Positions 8,310 to 16,856 of a stretch of DNA of 64,000 nucleotides are shown piece after piece. Made by a program: the position numbers and the translations under genes. The stretch is taken from positions 1 through 64,000 of the forward strand of contig NZ_JOAI01000046.1 in NCBI RefSeq assembly GCF_000717715.1, written 5' to 3'. Position 1 is the stretch's first letter; each line of letters opens with the position of its first letter. The notes below the pieces were generated by a model. It was not told where the DNA came from and did no database searches. It saw nothing but the letters and a program-made list of their open reading frames with translations. Source of the stretch: Streptomyces sp. NRRL B-24484 (GTDB lineage Bacteria > Actinomycetota > Actinomycetes > Streptomycetales > Streptomycetaceae).

Positions 8310-9179
8310 GTGAACGGACCCGTCGTCGTCGGTTACGACGGCTCGGACGAGAGCATCGCCGCCCTGCACTGGGCGACCGTCGAGGCGGCGACGCGCGGGC
8401 TGCCGCTGGAACTCGTCCAGGCGTGGCCGTGGCCCAAGCAGCACGTCCTCGGCGGTGAGGACGCGGACCGCTGGGTCAGGCAGCAGCTGGCCGAGCAGGA
8501 GGCGGCGGTCCGGGCGTCCGCCGGCGACGTGCCGGTGAACTCCCGGCTGGTGCCGGACACGCCCGCCGCCGCGCTGACGGCCGCCGGCGAGAAGGCCTCC
8601 GTCCTGGTCCTGGGTTCGCGGGGGCTGAGCACACTGCGCGGGTTCCTGGTCGGCTCGGTCAGCCAGGAGGTGCTGGCCCGGGCGGCCTGCCCGGTGGTGC
8701 TCGTCCGGGCCGGCGGCGGGGCCGACGGGACGCGTCAGCCACCGGCCCGCCGTCCGGTGGCCCTCGCCCTGGACCTGCGCCACGACTGCCCCGAGGTGCT
8801 GGAGTTCGCCTTCCGGGCTGCCGCGCAGCACCTGGTGCCGCTGCGGGTGCTGCACGCGGCCGGTCCGCCGGCGGGCAGCGAGTACATGGCCTTCGGCGCG
8901 ATCGCGGCGATCTCCGCGGACCTGGCGACGGCCGAGGAGCAGGCGCTCACCGACGCGCTGCAGCCGTGGCGCCGCAGGTTCCCGGACGTCGAGGTGGAGG
9001 CGACCGTGGTGCCGGGCAGCGCCGCCCTCGCCGTGGTGGAGGCCGTCGGCGAGGACGTCGGCCTGCTGGTGGTCGGCCGGCACGACCGGCGGGTGACCTT
9101 CGGCGGCCACGTCGGGCCGGTGACCCACGCGGCGATCCACCACGTCACCTGCCCGGTGGCGGTGGTCCCGTACCGCTGA
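8310..9179 (+). CDS. Two-domain universal stress protein
   Basis: The 289-residue protein has two tandem Usp domains (about 1-142 and 150-289). The GTG start has GGGAGGATCCC upstream. Domain 1 has the ATP-binding signature G-x2-G-x9-G-S (GSRGLSTLRGFLVGS); domain 2 has a degenerate version (GRHDRRVTFGGHVG). Tandem proteins of this kind are among the most strongly induced members of the DosR dormancy regulon in mycobacteria. Here the gene lies in the same block as a DosS/DevR-like pair and has two candidate boxes upstream. The 3' end overlaps the convergent LysR gene by 35 bases. Confidence 0.9.
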   Translation: MNGPVVVGYDGSDESIAALHWATVEAATRGLPLELVQAWPWPKQHVLGGEDADRWVRQQLAEQEAAVRASAGDVPVNSRLVPDTPAAALTAAGEKASVLVLGSRGLSTLRGFLVGSVSQEVLARAACPVVLVRAGGGADGTRQPPARRPVALALDLRHDCPEVLEFAFRAAAQHLVPLRVLHAAGPPAGSEYMAFGAIAAISADLATAEEQALTDALQPWRRRFPDVEVEATVVPGSAALAVVEAVGEDVGLLVVGRHDRRVTFGGHVGPVTHAAIHHVTCPVAVVPYR

Positions 9180-10035
9180 CCCGGTGCGGCCCGCCGGCGG
9201 CGGGGGCGGCGGTCCCGGCGCCGGCGGCGGGCGGGCGCAGGACGGCGGCGGCGATCTCCAGGAAGGCGGCGGCGCGGCCGGTGCAGTCGTCCTGCGGCAC
9301 GGCGAGGCAGGTCTCGACCGGCTGGAGGTCGGTCACCGGCAGGTACACGAGGTCGGGGCGGGAGTAGGAGTCGGCGACGCTCTCGGGGACGTACGCGATG
9401 CCCTGTCCGGAGGCGATGAGCTCGAACTTCCCCTCCAGCGAGGACGTCCGCCGCCCCCTGCCGTCGAGGACGGTCTCGCCGTCGAGGTCCGCGGTGGTGA
9501 GCGCGGTCCGGCCGGCCAGCGGATGCGTGGTGGGCAGGCAGGCGAGCTTGGTCTCGTGGCCGACGGCGACGGTGCGCAGGCCCGTGCCGTCGAACGGCCC
9601 GCGGAGGTACGCGACGTGGACCCGGCCGTCGCGGATCGGCGCGTCCCGCTCCCACCAGCGCAGCGGGAAGACGTCGATCGGGACGTCCGGGTGGGCGGCG
9701 GTGAACGCCCGGACGGCGTGCGAGACGTGCAGGCCGGGCGAGAAGGCGACGACCAGGCGGTGCTCGCCGCGCGCGGCCTCGTGCACCCGGCGCAGCGCGG
9801 AGTCCACGACTGCGGTGATCCTCCGTACCTCCTCGTACAGTTGCTGCCCCGCCGGGGTCAGCTCGACGCTGCGGGTGGTCCGTTCGAACAGGCGGCAGCC
9901 GAGTTCCTGCTCGAAGGCCCGGATCTGCCGGCTGAGGACGGGCTGGGCAATGAACAGCGCCCGGGCCGCCCGGGCGAAGTGCCGGTGCTCGGCCACCGCG
10001 GCGAAGTAGCGGAGCTTCCGCAGGTCCAGATCCAT
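9145..10035 (-). CDS. LysR-family transcriptional regulator
   Basis: This 296-residue protein has an N-terminal winged helix (about 1-62; LRKLRYFAAVAEHRHFARAARALFIAQPVLSRQIRAFEQELGCRLF) and a periplasmic-binding-fold effector domain to about residue 275. The tail is Ala/Gly/Pro-rich. It is divergent from a short-chain dehydrogenase gene, the classic arrangement for LysR control. A perfect 15-bp palindrome with the ATAC-N7-GTAT form of LysR boxes overlaps its own start codon. The effector is unknown. Confidence 0.9.
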   Translation of the reverse strand: MDLDLRKLRYFAAVAEHRHFARAARALFIAQPVLSRQIRAFEQELGCRLFERTTRSVELTPAGQQLYEEVRRITAVVDSALRRVHEAARGEHRLVVAFSPGLHVSHAVRAFTAAHPDVPIDVFPLRWWERDAPIRDGRVHVAYLRGPFDGTGLRTVAVGHETKLACLPTTHPLAGRTALTTADLDGETVLDGRGRRTSSLEGKFELIASGQGIAYVPESVADSYSRPDLVYLPVTDLQPVETCLAVPQDDCTGRAAAFLEIAAAVLRPPAAGAGTAAPAAGGPHRVSGTGPPPPGR

Positions 10036-10048
10036 ACCCGGACGGTAT
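10034..10048. promoter_or_regulatory. LysR-type operator palindrome
   Basis: ATACCCGGACGGTAT is a perfect palindrome with a 5-base centre and fits the T-N11-A rule for LysR sites. It covers the LysR start codon and lies about 125 bases upstream of the divergent dehydrogenase, consistent with autorepression and activation of the neighbour. Confidence 0.6.
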
Positions 10049-10173
10049 CAATGCGATCGCGATGGTATTGGACGTTTCGTCAGGACCGAACGGAGACTTC
10101 ATCCATGACGACCAGTCGGCCCGATGTCGACGGCGTCCCGCACTCCTCACCTTGCCCTCACGACAGGAACACC

Positions 10174-10869
10174 ATGACCGACACCCGAAGGACCGCCCTG
10201 GTGGTCGGCGCCTCCCGCACCCTCGGCCTCGAACTGGCCGCCGAGTACCTGCGCCGCGGCTGGGACGTCGTCGGCACCGTCCGCGGCAGCCTGCGCACCG
10301 GACTCCACGACCTGGCCGGGGCGTCCGGGGGGCGGCTCACCGTCGAGTCGCTGGAGATGACCGACCCCGACGGGATCACCGCCCTGCGCGACCGGCTGGC
10401 GGGCCGCACGCTCGACCTGCTCTTCGTCAACGCCGCCATCACGCGCGGCGACCTCCCGATCGGCGACGTCCCGACGGGGATGTTCACCGAGGTGATGGCC
10501 ACCAACGCGCTCGGCCCGATGCGCGTCGTCGAACGGCTGCGCCCGCTGGTCGCCCCCTCGGGGACGATCGGCGTCATGTCCTCCGACCAGGGCAGCATCA
10601 GCCTCAACACCGACGGCGGGCAGGACCTGTACCGGGCGAGCAAGTCCGCGCTGAACCAGCTGATGCGCTGTCACGCCGCCCGGCACACGGACGATCCGCG
10701 GACGCTGCTGCTGATGGACCCGGGCTGGGTCCGCACCGAGCTCGGCGGGCCCGACGCCGAACTCGCCGTGGAGGAGAGCGTTCCCGGAGTGGTGGACACG
10801 ATCGAGGCCCACCACGGGAAGCCCGGACTCCACTTCGTCGACCACCTCGGACAGGTGGTGCCCTGGTAG
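10174..10869 (+). CDS. Short-chain dehydrogenase/reductase
   Basis: This 231-residue Rossmann-fold enzyme begins TALVVGASRTLGLELAAEYL, a variant of the TGxxxGxG cofactor loop. NAAITRG corresponds to the NNAG motif, and the catalytic Ser is in VMSSDQGS. The YRASK motif near residue 154 supplies Tyr and Lys. It reduces or oxidises an unknown carbonyl/alcohol with NAD(P)H. I chose ATG 10174 (AGGAAC upstream); an in-frame ATG at 10105 with CGGAGA upstream would add 23 residues and cannot be excluded. It is divergent from the LysR gene, which probably controls it. Confidence 0.88.
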   Translation: MTDTRRTALVVGASRTLGLELAAEYLRRGWDVVGTVRGSLRTGLHDLAGASGGRLTVESLEMTDPDGITALRDRLAGRTLDLLFVNAAITRGDLPIGDVPTGMFTEVMATNALGPMRVVERLRPLVAPSGTIGVMSSDQGSISLNTDGGQDLYRASKSALNQLMRCHAARHTDDPRTLLLMDPGWVRTELGGPDAELAVEESVPGVVDTIEAHHGKPGLHFVDHLGQVVPW

Positions 10870-11021
10870 CGGCCGACACCGGGCCGTTCCGGGGCCGGGC
10901 GGGCCCGTCCCAGGGGATGGGCGCGGGGTGGGAGCGGCGGCGAACTGCTGGTAGTAGTAGGCGCGTTCCACGCCGACAGTCGAGCGCCCCACCTGCCCCA
11001 CCGTCCGTGAACGGAGATCCT

Positions 11022-12314
11022 GTGCCCGCCCCCATCGCCCCCGACGACAGTACCGACGCCCCCGTGGCGACCACCGACACCGACCTGCCCGCCGCCCCCG
11101 CGCCGACGGCCGCCGCACCGACCGCGTCCGTCCCCGGTCTGCGGCTCAAGGCCGTGCTACTGATGGCCGGCAGCTGTCTGCCGATCCTCGGGGCCGTCCT
11201 CATCGCCCCCGTCCTGCCGAGGATCCAGGACCACTTCGCCGCCACGCCCGGCGCCGAGGCCCTGGTGCCGGTCGCACTGACGATTCCGGCCCTGGCGCTC
11301 GCCCTGCTCGCCCCGTTCGCCGGTGTGCTGATCGACCGGCTCGGCCGGCACCGCCTGCTGGTCGGGGCGACCGTCGCGTACGCCTTCGTCGGCACGGCGC
11401 CGCTCTGGCTCGACTCGCTCGGGGCCATCGTCGCCAGCCGGGCGCTGGTCGGCGTCGCCGAGGCCGTCATCATGACCTGCTGCACCACCCTGATCGGCGA
11501 CTACTGGAGCGGCCGCACCCGGGACCGCTACCTCGCCCTGCAGACGATCTGCGCCGCCGTCTCCGCCACCGCGTTCTTCGCGATCGGCGGGGCCGTCGGT
11601 TCGGCCGGCTGGCGGGCGCCGTTCTGGGCGTACGCGGTGAGCCTGCTGCTCGCACCGCTGATGGCGACCGTCCTGCGGCCCGCGCCGAAGGCCGTCGCGG
11701 ACGCGCCCGGGGAGCCCGCCGGGCCCGTCGACACCGCCGCGGAACGGCCCTTCCCCTGGCGGCGGCTGGCCCCGACCTGCGGGCTGACCCTGTTCGGCGC
11801 GGTGGTGTTCTACACCGTTCCGGTGGAGACCTCGTACCTGCTGGACGACCTGGGGGTGACCGCACCGGCCGCGATCGGCGCGGCGACCGCACTGGCCAGT
11901 GCCGCCACGGTCGCCGGTGCGGCCGGCTTCGCCCGCTTCACGGGCCGCGCCCAGCGCTTCCTGCCGCACGTGCTGGCGCTCTGCGCGGCCGGCTTCGCCG
12001 TGATGGCGGTCGCCGACCGGGCGCCGCTGCTGGTGGCCGGGGCCGTCGTCAACTGCCTCGGCACCGGTGTCCTGCTGCCGCTGCTGCTCACCCGGGCGAT
12101 GGCCCTGCTGGACCACGCCGACCGCGGCCGGGGCACCGGGCTGTGGACGGCGGCCTTCTTCCTCGGCGAGTTCTTCTGCCCGCTCGTCCTGCTCGCCGCC
12201 TCCGCCCTGGTCGGCGGGCTGGCCGCCGCGGTGGGCGTGCTCGCCGCGGCGACCGCCCTGGTCGCCCTCGGCATCCACCTCAAGGACCGCCGCCCCGTCC
12301 CGGCCACGGCCTGA
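11022..12314 (+). CDS. MFS transporter
   Basis: The protein has about 430 residues and 12 predicted helices. The GTG at 11022 has GGAG six bases upstream; a GTG at 11007 is also in frame. A Pro/Ala/Thr-rich cytoplasmic leader of about 45 residues precedes helix 1 ([23 protein letters not shown]). The A-motif loop is [12 protein letters not shown]. Helices 4-5 carry [23 protein letters not shown]. It resembles drug or metabolite efflux proteins of the DHA1 group. It lies 150 bases after the dehydrogenase on the same strand. The substrate is unknown. Confidence 0.85.
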   Translation: MPAPIAPDDSTDAPVATTDTDLPAAPAPTAAAPTASVPGLRLKAVLLMAGSCLPILGAVLIAPVLPRIQDHFAATPGAEALVPVALTIPALALALLAPFAGVLIDRLGRHRLLVGATVAYAFVGTAPLWLDSLGAIVASRALVGVAEAVIMTCCTTLIGDYWSGRTRDRYLALQTICAAVSATAFFAIGGAVGSAGWRAPFWAYAVSLLLAPLMATVLRPAPKAVADAPGEPAGPVDTAAERPFPWRRLAPTCGLTLFGAVVFYTVPVETSYLLDDLGVTAPAAIGAATALASAATVAGAAGFARFTGRAQRFLPHVLALCAAGFAVMAVADRAPLLVAGAVVNCLGTGVLLPLLLTRAMALLDHADRGRGTGLWTAAFFLGEFFCPLVLLAASALVGGLAAAVGVLAAATALVALGIHLKDRRPVPATA

Positions 12315-12348
12315 CGGCCGCCCCGGGTACCGCCCCGGTTCTGCGACT

Positions 12349-12378
12349 CGGGGCGGGCCGGGGCGGGCCGGGGCGGGA
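12349..12378 (+). repeat. Short tandem repeat, about 3 copies of GGGGCGGGCC
   Basis: A 10-base unit is repeated about three times between the MFS gene and the YnfA-like gene. It is probably slippage in G-rich spacer DNA; no function is visible. Confidence 0.7.
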
Positions 12379-12429
12379 CAGCGCGGGGGAACCCCGGGGG
12401 CCGCCCGGGCAGCGCATAGGGTCGGGGCC

Positions 12430-12765
12430 ATGACCGTCGTGCGTTCCGTCCTGCTGTTCCTGCTCGCCGCCCTGCTGGAGATCGGCGGCGCCTGGCTGGT
12501 GTGGCAGGGCACCCGGGAGCACCGCGGGTGGGCGTGGATCGGCGCGGGCGTGCTGGCCCTCGGCGCGTACGGCTTCGTGGCGACCCTGCAGGACGACGCG
12601 GACTTCGGCCGGATCCTGGCCGCGTACGGCGGCGTCTTCGTCGCGGGTTCGCTCGCCTGGGGCATGGTCGTGGACGGCTACCGCCCGGACCGGTACGACG
12701 TGGTCGGCGCCCTGGTCTGCCTGGTCGGAGTGGCCGTCATCATGTACGCCCCGCGCGGGCACTGA
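12430..12765 (+). CDS. YnfA/UPF0060-family membrane protein
   Basis: The protein has 111 residues with four hydrophobic helices and the family marks [19 protein letters not shown] in helix 1 and [26 protein letters not shown] across helix 3. The length matches the family (about 108-112). UPF0060 proteins resemble half-size drug/metabolite transporters of the SMR fold; the physiological substrate is unknown. The gene is single. Confidence 0.9.
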   Translation: MTVVRSVLLFLLAALLEIGGAWLVWQGTREHRGWAWIGAGVLALGAYGFVATLQDDADFGRILAAYGGVFVAGSLAWGMVVDGYRPDRYDVVGALVCLVGVAVIMYAPRGH

Positions 12766-12797
12766 CCCTCCCGGCCGCGGCGCGGCCGGTGGACGGG

Positions 12798-13265
12798 TCA
12801 GGCGGCGGCGCGGGCGGCGTACCGGGCCCGGGCGTCCCTGAGCGCCCCGGCCAGCTCGGCCGGGCGGCGGGTCGAGAGGTAGACGAACGGGCAGAGCAGG
12901 GACGGCTCGACGACCTCCACCCGGACGGCCCGCGGCAGGAAGCCGCGCATCAGCAGCCGGGCCCGCGGTCCCGCCCGCCGGGTGCGCCAGAGCAGCGCCT
13001 CGGCCTCGTCGAGGACCTCGATCCCGCCGAAGTGCTCGGCCCGCAGCACGATCTGCCCGGCCACCAGCACCCCGTCGCAGACCCGGATGCGCACCGCGCC
13101 GTAGCCGCGCAGCGCCCAGACGGTCGTCGCCAGCAGCAGGGCTCCGGCGGCCGCGGCGGGCAGCGGACCCAGCGGGAGCAGCGCGGCGCCCAGCCCGGCG
13201 GCGGCCGCGAGCGCGGCCAGCCACCAGCGCACCGGGACGGAGAGCCGTTCGTCGTAGATCAGCAC
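12798..13265 (-). CDS. DUF3093-family membrane protein
   Basis: The 155-residue protein starts MLIYDERLSVPVRWWL, the signature start of DUF3093, followed by two membrane helices (about residues 15-50) and a soluble C-terminal region of about 100 residues rich in Val and Arg. The start codon is GTG. The family is restricted to actinobacteria and its function is not known. In many genomes it neighbours dut; that gene is not seen here. Confidence 0.8.
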   Translation of the reverse strand: MLIYDERLSVPVRWWLAALAAAAGLGAALLPLGPLPAAAAGALLLATTVWALRGYGAVRIRVCDGVLVAGQIVLRAEHFGGIEVLDEAEALLWRTRRAGPRARLLMRGFLPRAVRVEVVEPSLLCPFVYLSTRRPAELAGALRDARARYAARAAA

Positions 13266-13451
13266 CTCGCCGATGCTGTCACGTCCTTACGGCGCGCCGG
13301 CGGTCGGCACGGCGGGGCCGGGCGGCGGAGCACGCCGTCCTCACCCGGTCCCGTCCGCCCCGAGCGGTCCGACGCGTCCTCAGATCACCGACACACCGCC
13401 CGCGATGGGCCTGGAGCAGGAACGTCTCCGGACCGCGTGGGCGGACGGCAG

Positions 13452-13471
13452 GGGCCGCCCGTGGGCGGCCC
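13452..13471. promoter_or_regulatory. Inverted repeat upstream of the DosS-like kinase
   Basis: GGGCCGCCCGTGGGCGGCCC has perfect 9-bp arms around GT. It uses the same GGGCC/GGCCC half-sites as the three DevR-box-like palindromes but with 10 bases between them. It lies 76-95 bases upstream of the kinase start and could be an operator or a hairpin. Confidence 0.4.
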
Positions 13472-13546
13472 GTGGCCGGAGGGCCGCTGCCCGGCGGGCG
13501 GACTACGCTGGCAGTGGCGTCTGATCCCGGGACCTCGGAGGAGCCG

Positions 13547-15289
13547 GTGGGCCACGCGTCGGGTGAGGGGTCGGTGCCCCTGCCGCAGCTGAAGCTGGAC
13601 GAGCTGCTGGACGAGCTGCAGGGCCGCCTCGACGCGGCCCGGACCACCCGCGACCGGGTGCACAGCCTGCTGGAGGCCGTGCTGGCGGTCGGCCGCGACC
13701 TGGAGCTGTCGCAGGTGCTGCAGCACATCGTGGAGGCGGCCGTCTCGCTGGTGGACGCCGAGTACGGGGCGCTCGGGGTGATCGGCGAGGACCGGCGGCT
13801 GTCGCAGTTCGTGCCGGTCGGAATGACCTCGGAGCAGGTGCAGCGGATCGGGGACTTCCCATCCGGCCGGGGCGTGCTCGGCGAGCTGATCGACCGCCCG
13901 GAGCCGCTCTGCCTGGCGGAGATCTCGGAGCACCCGGCCTCGTACGGCTTCCCGCCGAACCATCCGCCGATGCACACCTTCCTCGGGGTGCCCGTCCGGG
14001 TGCGCGGCCGGGTGTTCGGCAACCTCTACCTCACCGAGAAGCGCGGCGGGCAGGAGTTCGACGCCGAGGACGAGTCGGTGCTGGCCACCCTCGCGGTGGC
14101 GGCCGGCGTGGCGGTGGACAACGCCCGGCTGTACGCGCAGGCGCGGCTGCGCGAGCGGTGGCTGGCCGCCAGCGCCGAGGTCACCGCGAGCCTGCTGTCC
14201 GGCAGCGGCGAGCAGGAGGTGCTGGACCTGCTGGTCGCCCGGGCCGCGGAGATCGCCCGGGCGGACCTCACCGTGGTCGCGCTGCCGGTGCCGGGCACCG
14301 AGGAGCTGGAGGTGCGGATCGCGTCCGGGCTGCGGGCGGACGAGCACGCGGGGCTGGTGCTGCCGCTGAGCGGCTCGTTCGTCGGCGCGGCGGCCTCCGC
14401 CGGGACACTGGTGACCAGCAGCGACGTCCATCGGGACCCGCGGATCACCGCGGGCCCGCCGCGCTGGAAGGGCCTCGGCCCGGCGGTGGCGGTGCCGATC
14501 GGCACCGCCGGCGGGCGGGTGCGCGGGGTGCTGATGCTGGCCCGGGCCGCCGGCCGGCCGGTGTTCGACGCCGACGAGTCGGCGCCGCTGGAGGGCTTCG
14601 CCGGTCAGGCCGCGGTGGCGATGGAGCTGGCCGAGCGGCGGCGCGACTCGGAGCAGGTGGCGCTGTTGAGCGAGCGCGACCGGATCGCCCGGGACCTGCA
14701 CGACCTGGCCATCCAGCGGCTCTTCGCGACCGGGATGACGCTGCAGGGGGCGACCCGGTTCATCGACCATCCGGAGGCCCGGGAGCGGGTGCTGCGGGCG
14801 ATCGACGACCTGGACGAGACCTCCCGGACGATCCGCACGACGATCTTCGGGCTGCGCACCCGGGAGGCCGGCCCGGCCGCCGGGGGCCTGCGGGCACGGG
14901 CGGTCGAGGCGGTGGAGCGGGCCGCGGCGGTGCTGGGCTTCGCCCCGGCGCTGCGGATGTCCGGTCTGCTGGACACCGTGGTGCCGGAGCCGGTGGCGGG
15001 CGAGGCGGTGGCGGTGCTGGAGGAGGCGCTGTCGAACGCGGCCCGGCACGCCCGGGCCACGGCGGTGGACGTCTCCCTGGCGGTCTCCGGCGCGCCGGGC
15101 GCGGAGGGCGGGGCGCAGCTGACGGTCTCCGTCCGGGACGACGGGGTGGGGCTGCCGGCGGGCGGCCGGCGCAGCGGGCTGGCCAACCTCGCCGACCGGG
15201 CGGCCGCCCTGGGCGGGGCGTTCACGGCCGGGGCACGGCCGGACGGCGGCACCGAGGTGGTCTGGCGGGTCCCGCTCGCCGCGGTCTGA
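13547..15289 (+). CDS. DosS/DevS-like haem-GAF sensor histidine kinase
   Basis: The protein has 580 residues, almost the length of mycobacterial DosS (578). The GTG start has GGAGGAG upstream; an in-frame GTG at 13514 lacks a site. Domains in order: GAF-A (about 50-195), GAF-B (about 210-360), HisKA_3 dimerisation domain with phospho-acceptor His385 in RIARDLHDLAIQRLF, and a C-terminal HATPase (about 480-580; NAARHARA, DDGVGLP). His139 in PPNHPPM and Tyr161 in FGNLYLTEK align with the DosS haem ligand His149 and distal Tyr171 with a constant offset of ten. It is therefore probably a soluble O2/NO/CO or redox sensor that phosphorylates the DevR-like regulator at 16857-17579. Confidence 0.93.
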   Translation: MGHASGEGSVPLPQLKLDELLDELQGRLDAARTTRDRVHSLLEAVLAVGRDLELSQVLQHIVEAAVSLVDAEYGALGVIGEDRRLSQFVPVGMTSEQVQRIGDFPSGRGVLGELIDRPEPLCLAEISEHPASYGFPPNHPPMHTFLGVPVRVRGRVFGNLYLTEKRGGQEFDAEDESVLATLAVAAGVAVDNARLYAQARLRERWLAASAEVTASLLSGSGEQEVLDLLVARAAEIARADLTVVALPVPGTEELEVRIASGLRADEHAGLVLPLSGSFVGAAASAGTLVTSSDVHRDPRITAGPPRWKGLGPAVAVPIGTAGGRVRGVLMLARAAGRPVFDADESAPLEGFAGQAAVAMELAERRRDSEQVALLSERDRIARDLHDLAIQRLFATGMTLQGATRFIDHPEARERVLRAIDDLDETSRTIRTTIFGLRTREAGPAAGGLRARAVEAVERAAAVLGFAPALRMSGLLDTVVPEPVAGEAVAVLEEALSNAARHARATAVDVSLAVSGAPGAEGGAQLTVSVRDDGVGLPAGGRRSGLANLADRAAALGGAFTAGARPDGGTEVVWRVPLAAV

Positions 15290-15340
15290 CGGGGATCCGG
15301 AGCCCGACGGGTCGGCCGGGCACGGCGTTCGGGGTGCGGC

Positions 15341-16336
15341 TCAGAGCGGTGCCGGGCCGGCGTCGACGACCTCGGCGAGCGGCCGCCGGGGTGTGGGCGT
15401 GCCCTCGGGCCCGTGGCCGAGGCGGATCAGCAGGTGGACGTGGTACGGGCCCTGCCGCGGGTCGCGTGCCTCGTCGCGCAGGCCGGGCCACTCCATCGCC
15501 TGGTGCAGCAGCGAGGCGCGCAGCCCGTGCGCGGTGGCGAGCAGCAGGACGTGCTGCAGGGCGATTCCCGCGGTCAGCCAGTCCTCGGGGTGGTCGCCGT
15601 GGGTGGCCAGGACGGCGATGCACGGGTCGGCCTCGAAGGGGGCGGGCCGCAGGTGTTCGGCGGGGTGGATCGCGGAGAAGTCCCGCATCGGCAGGTGTCC
15701 GCCGGCGTCCTGCGGGCCGAGTGCGGCCACCGGGAGGCCGTCCGCGGCGGGGTCGGGCCGGGGGCGGACCCAGGTGCGGCTCTCGGCGCGGCGGTCCGGG
15801 TCGGTGGTGTTGCGGCGCTCGGCCTCGGCGGTCAGCCGCAGCAGGCGGTCGCGTTCGGTGCGGTCGGGCAGCAGCAGGTGCGCTCCCTCGCCCTGGGCCG
15901 CTCTTGCGAGCAGGTCGAGCAGCGCGGGCGGCACGGGACGGCCGTCGAAGGGCGTGCGGACGCTGTGCCGGCGCCAGATGGCGTCGTACAGCTCGGCGGT
16001 GCCGGGCAGGTCGACCACGGACGGCTCGTCGAGGTCGACCGCGGCGAGCAGCCCCGGTTCGGCGGAGTCGGGCAGCAGGCGGACCCGGGGCGCCCAGCCG
16101 AGGTGGCGGGCCGCGGTGCGCAGGTTGAACACGGCGGCGCCGACCGAGATGTGCAGCGCGCGGCCGCCGGGGTCGGCGATCGGCAGGCAGCGTTCCGGGG
16201 CCGCGTGCACCTCCAGGGTGGAGGTCTCGGGGCGGAGCCGGAAGCGCCACGGCTGGGTGTTGTGGACGGACGGGGCGGCGACGGCGGCGGAGATGAGCTT
16301 CTCGAGCGCGGCGGCGTCCAGGGCCTCGGTGCGCAT
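15341..16336 (-). CDS. Acg-family nitroreductase-fold FMN protein
   Basis: The 331-residue protein is a double nitroreductase-like fold of the Acg/Rv3131 family. The start contains APSVHNTQPWRF, the signature of the flavin pocket. Other marks are IWRRHSVRTPFDGRPVP at about residue 123, FSAIHPAEHLRP at about 225 and WLTAGIALQHVLLLATAHGL at about 260. In mycobacteria these proteins are DosR-regulon members thought to bind or hide FMN under hypoxia. The gene follows the SHOCT gene by 38 bases on the same strand, and both lie behind the palindrome at 16754. It converges on the kinase gene. Confidence 0.92.
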   Translation of the reverse strand: MRTEALDAAALEKLISAAVAAPSVHNTQPWRFRLRPETSTLEVHAAPERCLPIADPGGRALHISVGAAVFNLRTAARHLGWAPRVRLLPDSAEPGLLAAVDLDEPSVVDLPGTAELYDAIWRRHSVRTPFDGRPVPPALLDLLARAAQGEGAHLLLPDRTERDRLLRLTAEAERRNTTDPDRRAESRTWVRPRPDPAADGLPVAALGPQDAGGHLPMRDFSAIHPAEHLRPAPFEADPCIAVLATHGDHPEDWLTAGIALQHVLLLATAHGLRASLLHQAMEWPGLRDEARDPRQGPYHVHLLIRLGHGPEGTPTPRRPLAEVVDAGPAPL

Positions 16337-16374
16337 GGCGGCCTCCTGGGGGTGGGGTCGGCGGATGCGGCGGG

Positions 16375-16671
16375 TCAGCCGCTGCGTGGTCCGCCCGCGG
16401 TGCGGAGCGTCTCCAGCCGGTGCCGGTACTCGTCGGCGTCGATCTCGCCGCGGGCGAAGCGTTCGGCGAGCAGTTGCTCGGGGTCGGTGTGCGGTCGTCC
16501 CGGGTCCGCGGGCGGCGGGGCCGGCCGGTCCCGGTCGGCCGCTCCGGTGCGGGCCAGGTGGCGGACGAGGACCACGATGCCGAGGACGAGCAGGGCCCAG
16601 AAGAGCACCATGCCGACGGTCATGAAGCCGAAGCCCCAGCCGTTCGCGCCATGGCCGTTCCAGTACATCAT
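16375..16671 (-). CDS. SHOCT-domain small membrane protein
   Basis: The protein has 98 residues. The start ATGATG has GGAGGAGGCC upstream. One membrane helix occupies about residues 13-38 (GFGFMTVGMVLFWALLVLGIVVLV). The C-terminus has the SHOCT motif EQLLAERFARGEIDADEYRHRLETL. SHOCT helices are oligomerisation or targeting elements found at the ends of many bacterial membrane proteins. It is the first gene of a two-gene unit with the Acg-like nitroreductase. Confidence 0.88.
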   Translation of the reverse strand: MMYWNGHGANGWGFGFMTVGMVLFWALLVLGIVVLVRHLARTGAADRDRPAPPPADPGRPHTDPEQLLAERFARGEIDADEYRHRLETLRTAGGPRSG

Positions 16672-16753
16672 CACGGCCTCCTCCGCCGTTCCCGGACGGA
16701 TCGCGGGCGGATCGCCCACCACCATCGTGCGCGGCCGGGGCGGCGGACCGCTT

Positions 16754-16767
16754 GGGCCGATCGGCCC
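16754..16767. promoter_or_regulatory. DevR/DosR-box-like palindrome 3
   Basis: GGGCCGATCGGCCC is a perfect 14-bp palindrome, preceded by TT and followed by GG. It lies 83-96 bases upstream of the SHOCT/nitroreductase unit and just beyond the 3' end of the response regulator gene. Its half-sites are identical to those of the palindromes at 7965 and 8134. Confidence 0.55.
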
Positions 16768-16856
16768 GGGTCGGGGCCCGCTGGTCCCGGCCGCGGCGAG
16801 ACCTCGGCCCGGCGGCGCCCGCTGCGGCGGCTGCGGCATGCCTCGGGCGGGGTGCC

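Noticed and set aside
9181..10104. Upstream extension of the short-chain dehydrogenase frame
   Set aside because: The frame is open across the LysR gene by chance; the Rossmann domain starts just after the ATG at 10174.
12349..12378. Possible CRISPR-like or regulatory repeat
   Set aside because: Only three contiguous 10-base units without spacers; a simple tandem repeat explains it.
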